The notes beneath the pieces were generated by a model. That model worked only from the letters and a program-made list of their open reading frames with translations. It searched no databases and was not told the origin of the DNA. The position numbers and the translations under genes are program-made. From NCBI GenBank assembly GCA_030601485.1, contig JAUVTO010000057.1, positions 1 to 9,568 on the forward strand: a DNA stretch of 9,568 nt, given 5' to 3'. Source of the stretch: Desulfobacterales bacterium (GTDB lineage Bacteria; Desulfobacterota; Desulfobacteria; Desulfobacterales; UBA11574). Below, one piece after another: positions 1-7,165 of the stretch; the stretch's first letter is position 1; every line of letters begins with the position of its first letter.

Positions 1-78
1 TAGTTTTGTCTCCGATTTAAATGTCACTCTATCAAACCTAATCTCAATAGTCACTAATCCTTTGCCTTTTTTAAAATT

Positions 79-203
79 GACGGTCTCGTAAAAAGTCCAA
101 CTTCTGCGTTGTGCTGCATTTCGTAATCATTCAACGTACGATAACTACGCCTCATGATTACAAAATTTGCACGCCTTGAATTTGAACTTTTTACGAAACC
201 GTC
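79..203. repeat. Imperfect inverted-repeat element, MITE/REP-like
   Basis: A palindromic element of 125 bp. The outer 22 bases of each arm (79-100 and 182-203) match as inverted repeats at 20 of 22 positions and share the core TCGTAAAAAGT. Similarity continues inward with small gaps: GTAATCAT at 123-130 pairs with ATGATTAC at 153-160, and the arms close around a short centre near 135-150 (CGTACG...TACGCC). There is no coding potential for a transposase, so it would be non-autonomous. From memory, not a search, similar palindromes with GACGGTTTCGTAAAAAGT-like ends are scattered between genes in Desulfobacterales. In RNA it would fold into a long imperfect hairpin and could end or protect transcripts leaving the small membrane gene upstream of it on the minus strand. 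Confidence 0.75.
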
Positions 204-209
204 TAAATC

Positions 210-222
210 GGACTTTTTACGA
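210..222. repeat. Extra inverted end related to the adjacent element
   Basis: GGACTTTTTACGA here is an exact 13-base inverted match to 86-98, inside the left arm of the neighbouring palindrome. It matches that arm better over this core than the palindrome's own right arm does. It lies only 6 bp beyond the palindrome, so either a second element end is nested against the first, or the right arm has been duplicated. The 8-mer AAAATTGA flanks the whole array at 73-80 and 230-237. This could be a target duplication but is AT-rich and short enough to be chance. Confidence 0.5.
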
Positions 223-267
223 ATTCATCAAAATTGATATGCCCGGTTGACAAGCGGTCTAAAAAAT

Positions 268-498
268 TTACTTGTCTTTTAATTTTCGATAGTTTTCATA
301 AATCTTCTTTGCCCCTCCCCAGACAAGGAGAACCCCCAGAAGATAGAAACAGAACCGGATGTAATACATAAACGAAGAAAAGTACTCGATCTTTTCTATT
401 TTAGGCATTACCTGGGGTATCCTGAAAAAGACCCCTATTCCGGCAAGGGTAAGGGCAACACCCCAGACTATTTTAATGAGTATTTTGTTTTTATCCAT
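268..498 (-). CDS. Small two-helix membrane protein, function unknown
   Basis: A 76-residue protein that I do not recognise. It has a short basic N-terminus (MDKNKILIK), a hydrophobic helix at about residues 10-27 and a second at about 45-63. A basic C-terminal tail follows (KKIYENYRKLKDK), and a charged, Pro-containing loop lies between the helices. The layout suggests a small inner-membrane protein with both ends in the cytoplasm, but no catalytic or binding motif is visible. It begins 20 bp after the livF stop on the same strand, so it may be read from the liv transcript. No clear Shine-Dalgarno sequence precedes its ATG; the upstream bases are A-rich. The membrane pattern and codon-like composition favour a real gene, but expression is unproven. 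It could be an accessory of the transporter or an unrelated gene at the operon end. Confidence 0.6.
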   Translation of the reverse strand: MDKNKILIKIVWGVALTLAGIGVFFRIPQVMPKIEKIEYFSSFMYYIRFCFYLLGVLLVWGGAKKIYENYRKLKDK

Positions 499-518
499 AG
501 CTTTTTTATTTTTATCTG

Positions 519-1232
519 TTATCCTCCCAGATAATGCTCCTTTACCTTGGGGTTGTCCAAAAGCTCGGCGGCCAAACCTTCCATAACGATTTCACCTCTC
601 TCGATCACGTAGGAGTGGTGGGCCACTTTGAGGGCAGCCCTTGCATTCTGTTCCACAAGCAGGATAGTGGTGCCCGATTCGTTCAGCTGTTTAATGACGT
701 TGAATATCTCAAGTACGACCAAGGGGGCTATGCCCATGGAAGGTTCGTCTAAAAGAAGGAGTTCAGGACGTCCCATCAGTGCACGGGCAATGGACAACAT
801 CTGCTGCTCACCGCCTGAAAGGGTGCCGGCGATCTGTTTGGAACGTTTTTCCAAGATCGGAAACATCTGATAAACACGTTCGATTCTCTCCTTGATCTCA
901 AGCCGGTTGCTCCGTTTAAAATAATGATAGGCCCCTAAATTGATATTATCCCGGACGGTTAGATGGGCAAAAATCTGTCTCCCTTCCGGCACCTGTGAGA
1001 TGCCCAGACGCACGATCCGGTTTGCCGGCATGCCGGCAATATTCTGCTCCTTATAAAGAATACGGCCCCCATTAATCTTCATTATGCCGGAGATAGATTT
1101 TAGAAGGGTGGACTTGCCTGCCCCGTTGGCTCCAATGATGGAAACCACCTTTCCCACGGGAACCTGTATGGAAAGATCTTTAAGCACACGGATACTTCCA
1201 TAAGATGCGTTGAGTCCCTCAATCCTTAGCAT
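519..1232 (-). CDS. livF: Branched-chain amino acid ABC transporter ATP-binding protein LivF
   Basis: One of two cytoplasmic ATPases that power the LivKHMGF importer. The 237 residues are the usual LivF length. Visible motifs are Walker A GANGAGKST (34-42), the LivF-type Q-loop SQVPEGRQIF (79-88), signature LSGGEQQ (138-144) and Walker B LLLLDEPS (158-165). The H-loop reads VEQN (193-196), with Gln in place of the usual switch His; this is normal for LivF and helps separate it from LivG. The ATG is preceded by GGAGGAG at 1242-1248, nine bases away, and lies 1 bp after the livG stop, so the two ATPase genes are almost certainly co-translated. With LivG it should form the nucleotide-binding heterodimer under the LivH-LivM channel. 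Substrate specificity is not set by this subunit. Confidence 0.96.
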   Translation of the reverse strand: MLRIEGLNASYGSIRVLKDLSIQVPVGKVVSIIGANGAGKSTLLKSISGIMKINGGRILYKEQNIAGMPANRIVRLGISQVPEGRQIFAHLTVRDNINLGAYHYFKRSNRLEIKERIERVYQMFPILEKRSKQIAGTLSGGEQQMLSIARALMGRPELLLLDEPSMGIAPLVVLEIFNVIKQLNESGTTILLVEQNARAALKVAHHSYVIERGEIVMEGLAAELLDNPKVKEHYLGG

Positions 1233-1233
1233 A

Positions 1234-2013
1234 TTAGGCCGCTCCTCCTAAATACGCATCAATAACCCTGGGGCTGTTCCGGACATCTTCAGGCGGCCCC
1301 TCGGCGATCTTCTGTCCATAGTTTAGCACCAAAATCTCATCCGAGATATTCATCACCACCTTCATATCATGTTCCACCAGTAAAACAGTCATCCCTTTTG
1401 CATTGATGGCCTTAATTAAAGAAGATGCCACATGAGTCTCGGTCTCATTGAGACCGGCTGCGGGTTCGTCCAGACAAATCAGTTCCGGCTCACTGGCCAG
1501 TGCCCGCCCGATCTCCAATAATTTCTGTTCACCCAGGGGCAGGCTGTCCGCCGAATCTTTGAATTTATCAGCAAGCCCGATAAACTTTAGAATCTTCAAT
1601 GCACTTTCCCTGATCCGTTTTTCTTTACGTCTGGACTGCGGCAAAACAAACCCGGAAGCCATAAAGGATGTCCGAACCCTGGTATGACAGCCCAGCATGA
1701 CATTTTCAAGGACCGTCATATTACCGAACAGCTCAACCGTCTGGAAAGTCCGGGAAATACCCCGGTCCGCAATCTTGTGGGCCTTGAGATGTTGAATGGA
1801 TCGGCCTTTGAACCTCACCGTTCCATCTGTTGGTGGAAAAGATCCGGTAATGACATTAAACAGAGTGGTCTTGCCGGCACCGTTAGGGCCGATAATCGCT
1901 TTAATAATTCCTCTTTTGACCTGGAAATTAAGGTTACTAAGAGCCATGAGTCCGCCAAAGGTCATGACCAACTTTTGCACTTCCAAAACATTTTCATCTT
2001 TAACCGTGCTCAC
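1234..2013 (-). CDS. livG: Branched-chain amino acid ABC transporter ATP-binding protein LivG
   Basis: Second ATPase of the importer, 259 residues, the normal size for LivG. It has Walker A GPNGAGKTT (42-50), Q-loop SRTFQ (87-91), the LivG-style variant signature LPLGEQ (158-163), Walker B ELICLDEP (177-184) and switch His215 in VEHD. The C-terminal family segment is present (EGPPEDVRNSPRVIDAYLG). The start is GTG at 2013-2011, supported by AGGAG at 2024-2028, which overlaps the end of livM, and by homology-like sequence (VLEVQKLVMTFGG) beginning near residue 9. The nearest in-frame ATG, at residue 17, would cut into the first beta strand of the ATPase fold. It lies 6 bp after livM and 1 bp before livF, which argues for translational coupling through the block. 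Confidence 0.96.
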   Translation of the reverse strand: MSTVKDENVLEVQKLVMTFGGLMALSNLNFQVKRGIIKAIIGPNGAGKTTLFNVITGSFPPTDGTVRFKGRSIQHLKAHKIADRGISRTFQTVELFGNMTVLENVMLGCHTRVRTSFMASGFVLPQSRRKEKRIRESALKILKFIGLADKFKDSADSLPLGEQKLLEIGRALASEPELICLDEPAAGLNETETHVASSLIKAINAKGMTVLLVEHDMKVVMNISDEILVLNYGQKIAEGPPEDVRNSPRVIDAYLGGAA

Positions 2014-2019
2014 CCGAAA

Positions 2020-2973
2020 TTATCTCCTGAACCAGCCTTTTACGATTCCCGGCACCCCTACCAGACCATTGGGCAAAAAGATGGTGACTAAAAGCAGGAT
2101 GGCACCATAGACGATGACATCAAATTCCTCAAAATAATGCAGCCACTCATAGCTTAAAAAGGTAATCAGGCCGGCACCAATAACAGCACCCCAGATATTA
2201 TGCATCCCACCCAGAGCGATCATGATCAAAAGTTTGATCGAGAAGAAAAGGTCAAATGTGGATGGATTAACAAAATTAAGATAATGAGCATAAAGACTCC
2301 CGGCCAAAGATGCTAAAACGGCCGAATAGACAAAGATCATTATCTTGAATCTGAAAACATCCACCCCCATGGCACTTGAAGCCGGTTCACTCGCATGGAT
2401 GGCCCTTAAGGCCCGGCCTGTGCCTGACTGAATTACATTGACGGTAAAAACAAAGGCGGCTAAAACAAAACCCCACACCAAATAAAAATATTTTTCAACA
2501 GAATCCAGATCAAATCCAAATATGCTCAAACCCGGGATCCCGGCCATGCCGTCCGGACCGCCGGTCCATTCGGTCTCTTCATTAAAAATAATAAAAATGA
2601 TGATCCCAAAGGCAAGGGTTGCCATGGCCAGATAATGACCTTTTAATTTGAGAGAGGGCGCTCCCACCAAAAGTGCAACCGCCGCAGTAACAGCCATGCC
2701 TATACACATGCAGGCCCAGGGGTTCAAGCCGTACCGGACTGTCAGAATAGCCGATACATAGGCACCGATTCCATAAAAAGCTGCATGCCCAATCGATATC
2801 TGGCCGGTATACCCCATCAACAGGCTGAGACCGATAGTAATCAGACAGTAAATTCCTGCAAAAACCATGATGTCTGTATAATGTTCTATAGCGGGAATCT
2901 GGCGTGCAATCCATGGGAAGATAATGATAAACAGAGCAAAGATGGCTATGGGGAGCTTGGCGATTCGTAACAT
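2020..2973 (-). CDS. livM: Branched-chain amino acid ABC transporter permease LivM
   Basis: Inner-membrane permease of 317 residues, one half of the LivH-LivM channel. It has about eight to nine hydrophobic segments. The family hallmark GYTGQISIGHAAFYGIGAY is at 54-72, TGGPDGMAGIP is at 137-147 in the large loop, and the cytoplasmic ATPase-coupling segment starting GRALRAIHASEPASSAMGVD is at 186-205. The C-terminus LPNGLVGVPG is typical of LivM. The ATG lies 2 bp after the livH stop, with AAAAGG as a modest ribosome binding site inside the end of livH. The length is usual for LivM proteins without the long N-terminal extension seen in E. coli. It would carry the ligand delivered by LivK across the membrane. 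Confidence 0.95.
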   Translation of the reverse strand: MLRIAKLPIAIFALFIIIFPWIARQIPAIEHYTDIMVFAGIYCLITIGLSLLMGYTGQISIGHAAFYGIGAYVSAILTVRYGLNPWACMCIGMAVTAAVALLVGAPSLKLKGHYLAMATLAFGIIIFIIFNEETEWTGGPDGMAGIPGLSIFGFDLDSVEKYFYLVWGFVLAAFVFTVNVIQSGTGRALRAIHASEPASSAMGVDVFRFKIMIFVYSAVLASLAGSLYAHYLNFVNPSTFDLFFSIKLLIMIALGGMHNIWGAVIGAGLITFLSYEWLHYFEEFDVIVYGAILLLVTIFLPNGLVGVPGIVKGWFRR

Positions 2974-2975
2974 GC

Positions 2976-3878
2976 CTAAAACCTTTTGATTTTGCTGATC
3001 TCTATGTCTCCGAAGATTCCGCTGGGCTTAAAAAATAAGACGGCCATAAGCACAAGCAATGCAAAGGCATCCTTGTATCCGGAAGAGATAAGTCCGGCCC
3101 CAAATGATTCGATACTTCCTATGATCAGTCCGCCCAGGATAGCACCGGGAAAGCTGCCCAGCCCCCCCAAAATAGCAGCTCCGAAACCCTTTATGGCAAG
3201 CATAACACCGCGGTCATATTCCATCAGAGAGATGGGAGTCACGGTAATACCTGCCACCGCTCCGATACCGGCTGAAAGAGCAAAGGACAATAGAATCATC
3301 TGCTTGACATTGATGCCCACCAGACTGGCCGCATCCGCATTGTCGGCGCAGGCGCTCATGGCCTTGCCGATGATGGTCCGATCAAAGAATATGGACAGAG
3401 CAATGGCTGTGATGACCAAAAAGCCTATCACCCAGAAATACTGGGGTTGAATTACAGCGCCCAAGAAGGTAATGGGGTTGCGCCCGGAAAACGCGGGAAG
3501 GTCGTAAGGGTCCTTGCCCCAGATAAACATAGCAGCACCCTTAATCAGGATAGAAGCTGCAATAGTAGCAATAATCAAAGTAAGAACCGAGGGCCGGCGA
3601 ATGGGGCGAATGGCCAAACGGTCCAGAAGCATCCCCACCAGAGTGACAAGGATAACAGTCGCCGGAAAGGCCAGAATAAGGGGCAGGCCCACGGCAACAT
3701 GAAAAAAGACCATGATCAATCCGCCCAGCATCACAAACTCCCCCTGGGCAAAATTGATGATCTCGGTCACATTATAAATGATATTAAATCCCACGGCCAC
3801 CATGGCATAAACGCTGCCCACGGTCAGCCCGGTAATGAGGTATTGTAAAAGCTGGCTTGCCAGCGTAATTTTTTCCAT
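2976..3878 (-). CDS. livH: Branched-chain amino acid ABC transporter permease LivH
   Basis: Partner permease of LivM, 300 residues, standard for LivH. It is strongly hydrophobic, with about eight membrane segments. The characteristic EIINFAQGEFVMLGG lies at 39-53, and the ATPase-contacting loop (GKAMSACADNADAASLVGI) is in the second half. The C-terminal segment GLGSFPGAILGGLIIGSIES followed by FKPSGIFG is typical of the family. The start codon is ATG at 3878-3876, but the upstream region offers only a weak GAGA-like ribosome binding site, in contrast to the strong sites before livK and livF. A perfect hairpin ends 17 bases upstream of this start, close enough to affect both transcript ends and ribosome access. 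This is the first membrane gene after the binding-protein gene. Confidence 0.95.
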   Translation of the reverse strand: MEKITLASQLLQYLITGLTVGSVYAMVAVGFNIIYNVTEIINFAQGEFVMLGGLIMVFFHVAVGLPLILAFPATVILVTLVGMLLDRLAIRPIRRPSVLTLIIATIAASILIKGAAMFIWGKDPYDLPAFSGRNPITFLGAVIQPQYFWVIGFLVITAIALSIFFDRTIIGKAMSACADNADAASLVGINVKQMILLSFALSAGIGAVAGITVTPISLMEYDRGVMLAIKGFGAAILGGLGSFPGAILGGLIIGSIESFGAGLISSGYKDAFALLVLMAVLFFKPSGIFGDIEISKIKRF

Positions 3879-3895
3879 ATGTCTCTATCAATTAA

Positions 3896-3925
3896 AGTGA
3901 GGACGATGAAGCCATCGTCCTCACT
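3896..3925 (-). promoter_or_regulatory. Perfect 13-bp hairpin between livK and livH
   Basis: The arms AGTGAGGACGATG (3896-3908) and CATCGTCCTCACT (3913-3925) are exact inverted complements around a 4-base loop, giving a stable GC-rich stem. On the livK transcript the stem lies 27 bases after the stop codon and is followed by UUAAUU, a poor U-tract, then the livH start 17 bases on. By analogy with stems placed between binding-protein and permease genes in other ABC operons, it probably acts as a leaky terminator or as a block to 3' decay, giving more LivK than channel subunits. That role is an inference; only the structure is seen. Confidence 0.8.
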
Positions 3926-3952
3926 AATGGTTTGGCGCTACAAGTCAATGGA

Positions 3953-5125
3953 TCAGTCAGCCAGGAACCAGTCACCATCTTTAACAACAACCATGTTAAA
4001 GGCATCTTTAGACAGGCCGTTATGGTCATTCGAGGAGTAGTTGAAAACACCATGCTGACCCACAAAGTCTTTAATATTATTTTCAAGATAATCCCGTATC
4101 TTTGCCTTATCATCGCCAACATTCGAAAGGGCTTGAACCACCATTTGCAATGCATCCCAGGCATGGCCGCCAAAGGAAGACAAAGATTCATTATACTTGG
4201 CCTTATAATCTTTTGAATACTTCATGGTCACATCTTTTTGCGGATGGCTTGCAGAAAGGAGCCCGGCAATATTACATGAGCCGAGAGGACATAAAATGCC
4301 TTCGGCAGCCCCTGCAGCCAGCTCGATATTCTTGCGGCTGCCAAAGCCATGGCTCTGGTAAAAAGGAATACTTGACATTCCCAGATCTCTCCAGTTGCGA
4401 AGTACGGTAACCTGGGTCGGGCCCACAGACCAATTGACAATGACCTGGGGTGTTTTGCCCTTGATCTTGGTCAACTGTGCCGTCATATCCGTATCCTTTG
4501 GTCCGTATTTTTCATCGGCTACAATAGTCATCCCATATGTGGGAGCAAGTCTTATGAGCTCGCCTCGTCCACTGGCGCCAAATCCCGAGGTTACGCTTAT
4601 GATGGCGATTTTATTTAAACCGCGCTTGAAAAGGTGGCTATAAATAGCCTCCACCGCCATGGTGTCTGTCTGGGGTGTTTTAAAAACCCATTTATACGGT
4701 TTGCCCGTCTTTTCGTTGTGGACAATTTTGTAGCTGGCCGCACAGGAAATCAGGGGGGTCTTGTTTTTTTCAGCCACAGGTAAAACTGCCAGGGACGTCC
4801 CACTCAAGGAAGGACCGATCACCGCACAGACCTTATCCTTGATAATAAGCTTTTTAACGGCCAGATTGCATTTTGTGGCATCTCCTTCACTATCATAAAT
4901 AATAAGTTCTAACTTGTGTCCGTTAATTCCGCCAGCATTGTTGATCTGTTCTGCTATCATTTCGGCTGTTTTCTTTTCCGGATCACCCAAAAAAGATGTG
5001 CGACCGGTCACAGAAAAAACGGCCCCCACTTTATAGGTCCCTTTAAAGGCCTGTGCCGGATTGATCAGTAGGCCGACGCCAAATAGACAGATGGTTGCGA
5101 TAATAGAAATTCTCCTGAGTGTCAT
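3953..5125 (-). CDS. livK: Periplasmic branched-chain amino acid-type binding protein LivK
   Basis: Substrate-binding protein of the importer, 390 residues. A signal peptide is clear: MTLRR, a hydrophobic core to about residue 21, then a signal peptidase I site after AQA (24-26). No lipobox Cys is present, so it should be soluble in the periplasm. The mature protein opens with KVGAVFSVTGRTSFLGDP, as in the type I periplasmic binding fold (Peripla_BP_6), and has the NNAGGINGHKLELIIYDSEGD segment (62-82) and the ligand-region GPSLSGTSLAVLPVAEKNKTPLIS (104-127). Several Cys residues, including 86, 100 and 128, could form disulfides. The ATG is supported by AAGGAG at 5132-5137. The fold also binds aromatic acids and other ligands in related bacteria, so leucine/isoleucine/valine specificity is not assured. 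It starts 76 bp after the ACT gene; a promoter in that gap is possible but not identified. Confidence 0.93.
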   Translation of the reverse strand: MTLRRISIIATICLFGVGLLINPAQAFKGTYKVGAVFSVTGRTSFLGDPEKKTAEMIAEQINNAGGINGHKLELIIYDSEGDATKCNLAVKKLIIKDKVCAVIGPSLSGTSLAVLPVAEKNKTPLISCAASYKIVHNEKTGKPYKWVFKTPQTDTMAVEAIYSHLFKRGLNKIAIISVTSGFGASGRGELIRLAPTYGMTIVADEKYGPKDTDMTAQLTKIKGKTPQVIVNWSVGPTQVTVLRNWRDLGMSSIPFYQSHGFGSRKNIELAAGAAEGILCPLGSCNIAGLLSASHPQKDVTMKYSKDYKAKYNESLSSFGGHAWDALQMVVQALSNVGDDKAKIRDYLENNIKDFVGQHGVFNYSSNDHNGLSKDAFNMVVVKDGDWFLAD

Positions 5126-5201
5126 TTTCTTCTCCTTTTGTTTTTGGTTTTAATAATGATGATCTTTCTCTATTAACCGGTTTAATAGCTTTTAACTGCG
5201 G

Positions 5202-5633
5202 TTACATGGTATAAACCTTGCTGCCGTCAATCACCGTTACTTTGTTTTTTTGAAGTATTTTTATGGCCTCATCGATCGGATCGATTCTAAAGATCATTAC
5301 CGCATTTTTCCCGCTATGCTGCACAAAAGCATACATATATTCCACATTAATTCCGGCCTGGTGCAAAATATCGAGTATTCTATGAAGACCTCCGGGCCTG
5401 TCTTCCACTTCTACTGCCACAACATCGGTTTTGCTCACGGTAAAACCACGGTTTTTTAGTGCTTGTATGGCCTTTTGATTGTCATTTACGATCAGACGCA
5501 GCACGCCAAAATCGGATGTATCGGCCAGGGCCAGCGCCCTGATATTGACATCCGCTTCTGCAAGAATAGCTGAAACTTCAGCCAAACGTCCGGCCTTGTT
5601 TTCCAAAAATACTGAAATTTGTTCCGCCCGCAT
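5202..5633 (-). CDS. Tandem ACT-domain protein
   Basis: A stand-alone protein of 143 residues built from two ACT domains with no catalytic partner. ACT1 covers about 6-66 with ligand-loop sequence NKAGRLAEV (12-20); ACT2 covers about 72-138 with DRPGGLHRI (78-86). Both follow the beta-alpha-beta pattern with Gly at the strand-helix turn where ACT domains bind amino acids. I place it with the small tandem-ACT proteins (COG4747-like, from memory) that often sit beside phenylacetate-CoA ligases in anaerobes. It has no DNA-binding region, so any regulation would be through protein contact or ligand sensing. The start is the ATG at 5633, six bases from a strong GGGGGAGG. An upstream ATG at 5705 would add 24 residues encoded by repeat sequence and lacks a site. 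It lies between paaK and livK, which suggests it senses the amino acid being imported or degraded. Confidence 0.88.
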   Translation of the reverse strand: MRAEQISVFLENKAGRLAEVSAILAEADVNIRALALADTSDFGVLRLIVNDNQKAIQALKNRGFTVSKTDVVAVEVEDRPGGLHRILDILHQAGINVEYMYAFVQHSGKNAVMIFRIDPIDEAIKILQKNKVTVIDGSKVYTM

Positions 5634-5639
5634 ATCTTG

Positions 5640-5647
5640 CCTCCCCC
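5640..5647 (-). promoter_or_regulatory. Ribosome binding site fixing the ACT gene start
   Basis: GGGGGAGG on the minus strand lies six bases before the ATG at 5633. It decides for the 143-residue form over the longer open frame that begins at 5705. Confidence 0.85.
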
Positions 5648-5858
5648 TTTGGATTGATGATTGTTGATTGTCGTTTGTTTGGATTGAAGGATTGAAAATC
5701 TTCAATTGTCATTCTTCATTCGTTATTTATCATTCGTTATTTATCATTGATAATTGGTTACTGAACCCCAATCTAATAATCAATTGTTAATTGTTAACCA
5801 TTGATTATTAACCATTATTTATTCAACCCTGAACCTCTGAACCCAGAACCTAGAACTT
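5648..5858. repeat. Mosaic of short degenerate repeats in the paaK-ACT gap
   Basis: Almost the whole gap consists of simple repeated words. GGATTGA occurs at 5651, 5681 and 5689. A perfect tandem pair of the 14-mer CATTCGTTATTTAT covers 5717-5744. An exact 11-bp inverted repeat (5774-5784 and 5800-5810) encloses TTAATTGTTAAC-type sequence. A run of CTGAACCT, CTGAACCC, AGAACCT and AGAACTT covers 5829-5858, with another CTGAACCC at 5761. The last run overlaps the paaK stop codon. Nothing here codes for a convincing protein. It forms the 5' leader of the ACT-liv block, so promoters for that block may lie within it, but I cannot point to one with confidence. The inverted repeat is AT-rich and would make only a weak hairpin. 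Confidence 0.8.
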
Positions 5859-7158
5859 ATATCTTCCGATTGTCAATCACCCGCACCGCTTTCCCTTGGC
5901 TGCGGGCAATCACCTTTGGCTCCACCAGCTTTACTTTTGCTGAAACGCCAAGATAATCCTTTATATTCTTTGCTATCTTTCTTTCCCGGTCCTGCAGGTG
6001 TTTTACTTCATCGGAAAACAGACGTTCACCCACTTCAACCAGAACCGTAAGCGTATCCAGATTATCCTTCCTGTCAACCACGAGCTGATAGTAAGGCTCG
6101 ACTTCATCCATTTCCATGAGAACACTTTCAATCTGCGACGGAAACACATTGACGCCGCGGATAATCAACATATCGTCAGTACGACCGGTGACCCTGTTCA
6201 TGCGTATATGTGTCCGGCCGCATATACACGGTTCCGGATTGAGTGAGGTTATGTCACGAGTTCTATACCGTATCACCGGGAAAGCTTCCTTGGTTATGGT
6301 TGTAAAAACAAGTTCGCCGGCCTCACCATAAGGAAGGACTTCTCCGGTTCCGGGATCGATAATTTCAGGAATAAAGTGATCCTCAAAGATGTGAAGACCT
6401 TTTTTCGCTTCATGACATTCAATGGCAACGCCGGGCCCGATGACCTCGCTTAACCCATAAATATCTACCGCAGTTAAATTCAACTGCCGTTCTATCTCCT
6501 CCCGCATATTCTCCGACCAGGGTTCGGCCCCGAATATTCCGAATTTAAATTTTAAATCTTCAAAAGAAACCCCCATTTCCTCAGCAACTTCCGACAGGTG
6601 AAGTGCATATGAGGGCGTTGCCGTCAATATGGTGGGGCCAAAATCCTTCATTATCACAACCTGTCTTTTTGTATTTCCTCCGGATACCGGAATAACAGAA
6701 GCACCTAATTTCTCCGCACCGTAATGGACGCCCAGGCCTCCTGTAAAAAGCCCATAACCGTATGCATTGTGAATTATGTCTCCGCGAGTTGCCCCGCCTG
6801 CGGCAAGGGAACGGGCCATAACCTCAGCCCAGGTATTAATATCCCGAGCCGTATACCCCACAACGGTGGGCTTTCCGGTGGTCCCGGAAGAGGCATGAAT
6901 ACGAACCACATTATCCATGGGAACGGCAAACATTCCAAAGGGATAATTATCGCGCAAATCCTCTTTTGTAGTGAAAGGAATTCGTTTTAAATCTTCTAAC
7001 GACTTGATATCATTCGGCGTGATATGATTTTCTTCAAACTTTTTCCTGTAAAAAGGAACATTTGCATAGACACGATCGATTGTTGCCTTGAGCCGCCGCA
7101 GTACGATTGCCTCCAGATCTTCCCTTGGCATGGTTTCAAATCCGATGTCGAGAATCAT
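5857..7158 (-). CDS. paaK: Phenylacetate-CoA ligase (PaaK family)
   Basis: Adenylate-forming ligase that activates phenylacetate or a related aryl or acyl acid to its CoA thioester, using ATP and releasing AMP and pyrophosphate in the cytoplasm. The 433 residues match the usual PaaK length. Numbering from the ATG at 7158, the ATP-binding loop ASSGTTGKPT is at 89-98, YGLSE at 234-238, and a CICG motif precedes GRTDDMLIIRGVNVFPSQIE, the hinge into the C-terminal domain. The C-terminal Lys423 in SQGKAVRVID is the probable catalytic lysine. The start is chosen because AAAGGAG (7166-7172) lies seven bases upstream; a TTG at 7179 is in frame but overlaps that site. It follows the hydratase gene by 31 bp. 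In anaerobes such ligases often act on aryl acids from aromatic amino acids, but the true substrate is not readable here. Confidence 0.93.
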   Translation of the reverse strand: MILDIGFETMPREDLEAIVLRRLKATIDRVYANVPFYRKKFEENHITPNDIKSLEDLKRIPFTTKEDLRDNYPFGMFAVPMDNVVRIHASSGTTGKPTVVGYTARDINTWAEVMARSLAAGGATRGDIIHNAYGYGLFTGGLGVHYGAEKLGASVIPVSGGNTKRQVVIMKDFGPTILTATPSYALHLSEVAEEMGVSFEDLKFKFGIFGAEPWSENMREEIERQLNLTAVDIYGLSEVIGPGVAIECHEAKKGLHIFEDHFIPEIIDPGTGEVLPYGEAGELVFTTITKEAFPVIRYRTRDITSLNPEPCICGRTHIRMNRVTGRTDDMLIIRGVNVFPSQIESVLMEMDEVEPYYQLVVDRKDNLDTLTVLVEVGERLFSDEVKHLQDRERKIAKNIKDYLGVSAKVKLVEPKVIARSQGKAVRVIDNRKI

Positions 7159-7165
7159 TCCAACA

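Noticed and set aside
1..126. Minus-strand frame open to the left edge, with a possible GTG start at 54 and a protein-like stretch VTIEIRFDRVTFKSE.
   Set aside because: It begins inside the inverted-repeat element, no convincing ribosome binding site and start pair is present, and only a few dozen codons are visible. It may be the edge of a further gene but cannot be called.
774..776. The Gln in the VEQN motif of LivF (minus strand, residue 195, near 648) first looked like a missing switch histidine.
   Set aside because: VEQN is the normal form in LivF proteins, so it is a family trait and not a defect; the coordinates given are only a marker within the gene.
1684..2110. Two plus-strand open frames of 104 and 135 codons opposite livG and livM.
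   Set aside because: They are antisense shadows of conserved ATPase and permease codons, with no domain and no ribosome binding site of note.
3892..4440. Several open frames of 70-102 codons on both strands across the 3' part of livK.
   Set aside because: They are overlapped in full or in large part by the well-supported livK frame, and show no recognisable domain or good start signal.
5171..5187. Near-palindrome around AACCGGTT in the ACT-livK gap as a possible operator.
   Set aside because: Only 8 bases are perfectly symmetric and no promoter elements could be placed beside it, so the support is too weak.
5634..5705. A 24-residue N-terminal extension of the ACT protein from the ATG at 5705.
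   Set aside because: The added residues come from the repeat mosaic, do not resemble ACT sequence and lack a ribosome binding site, while the ATG at 5633 has a strong one.
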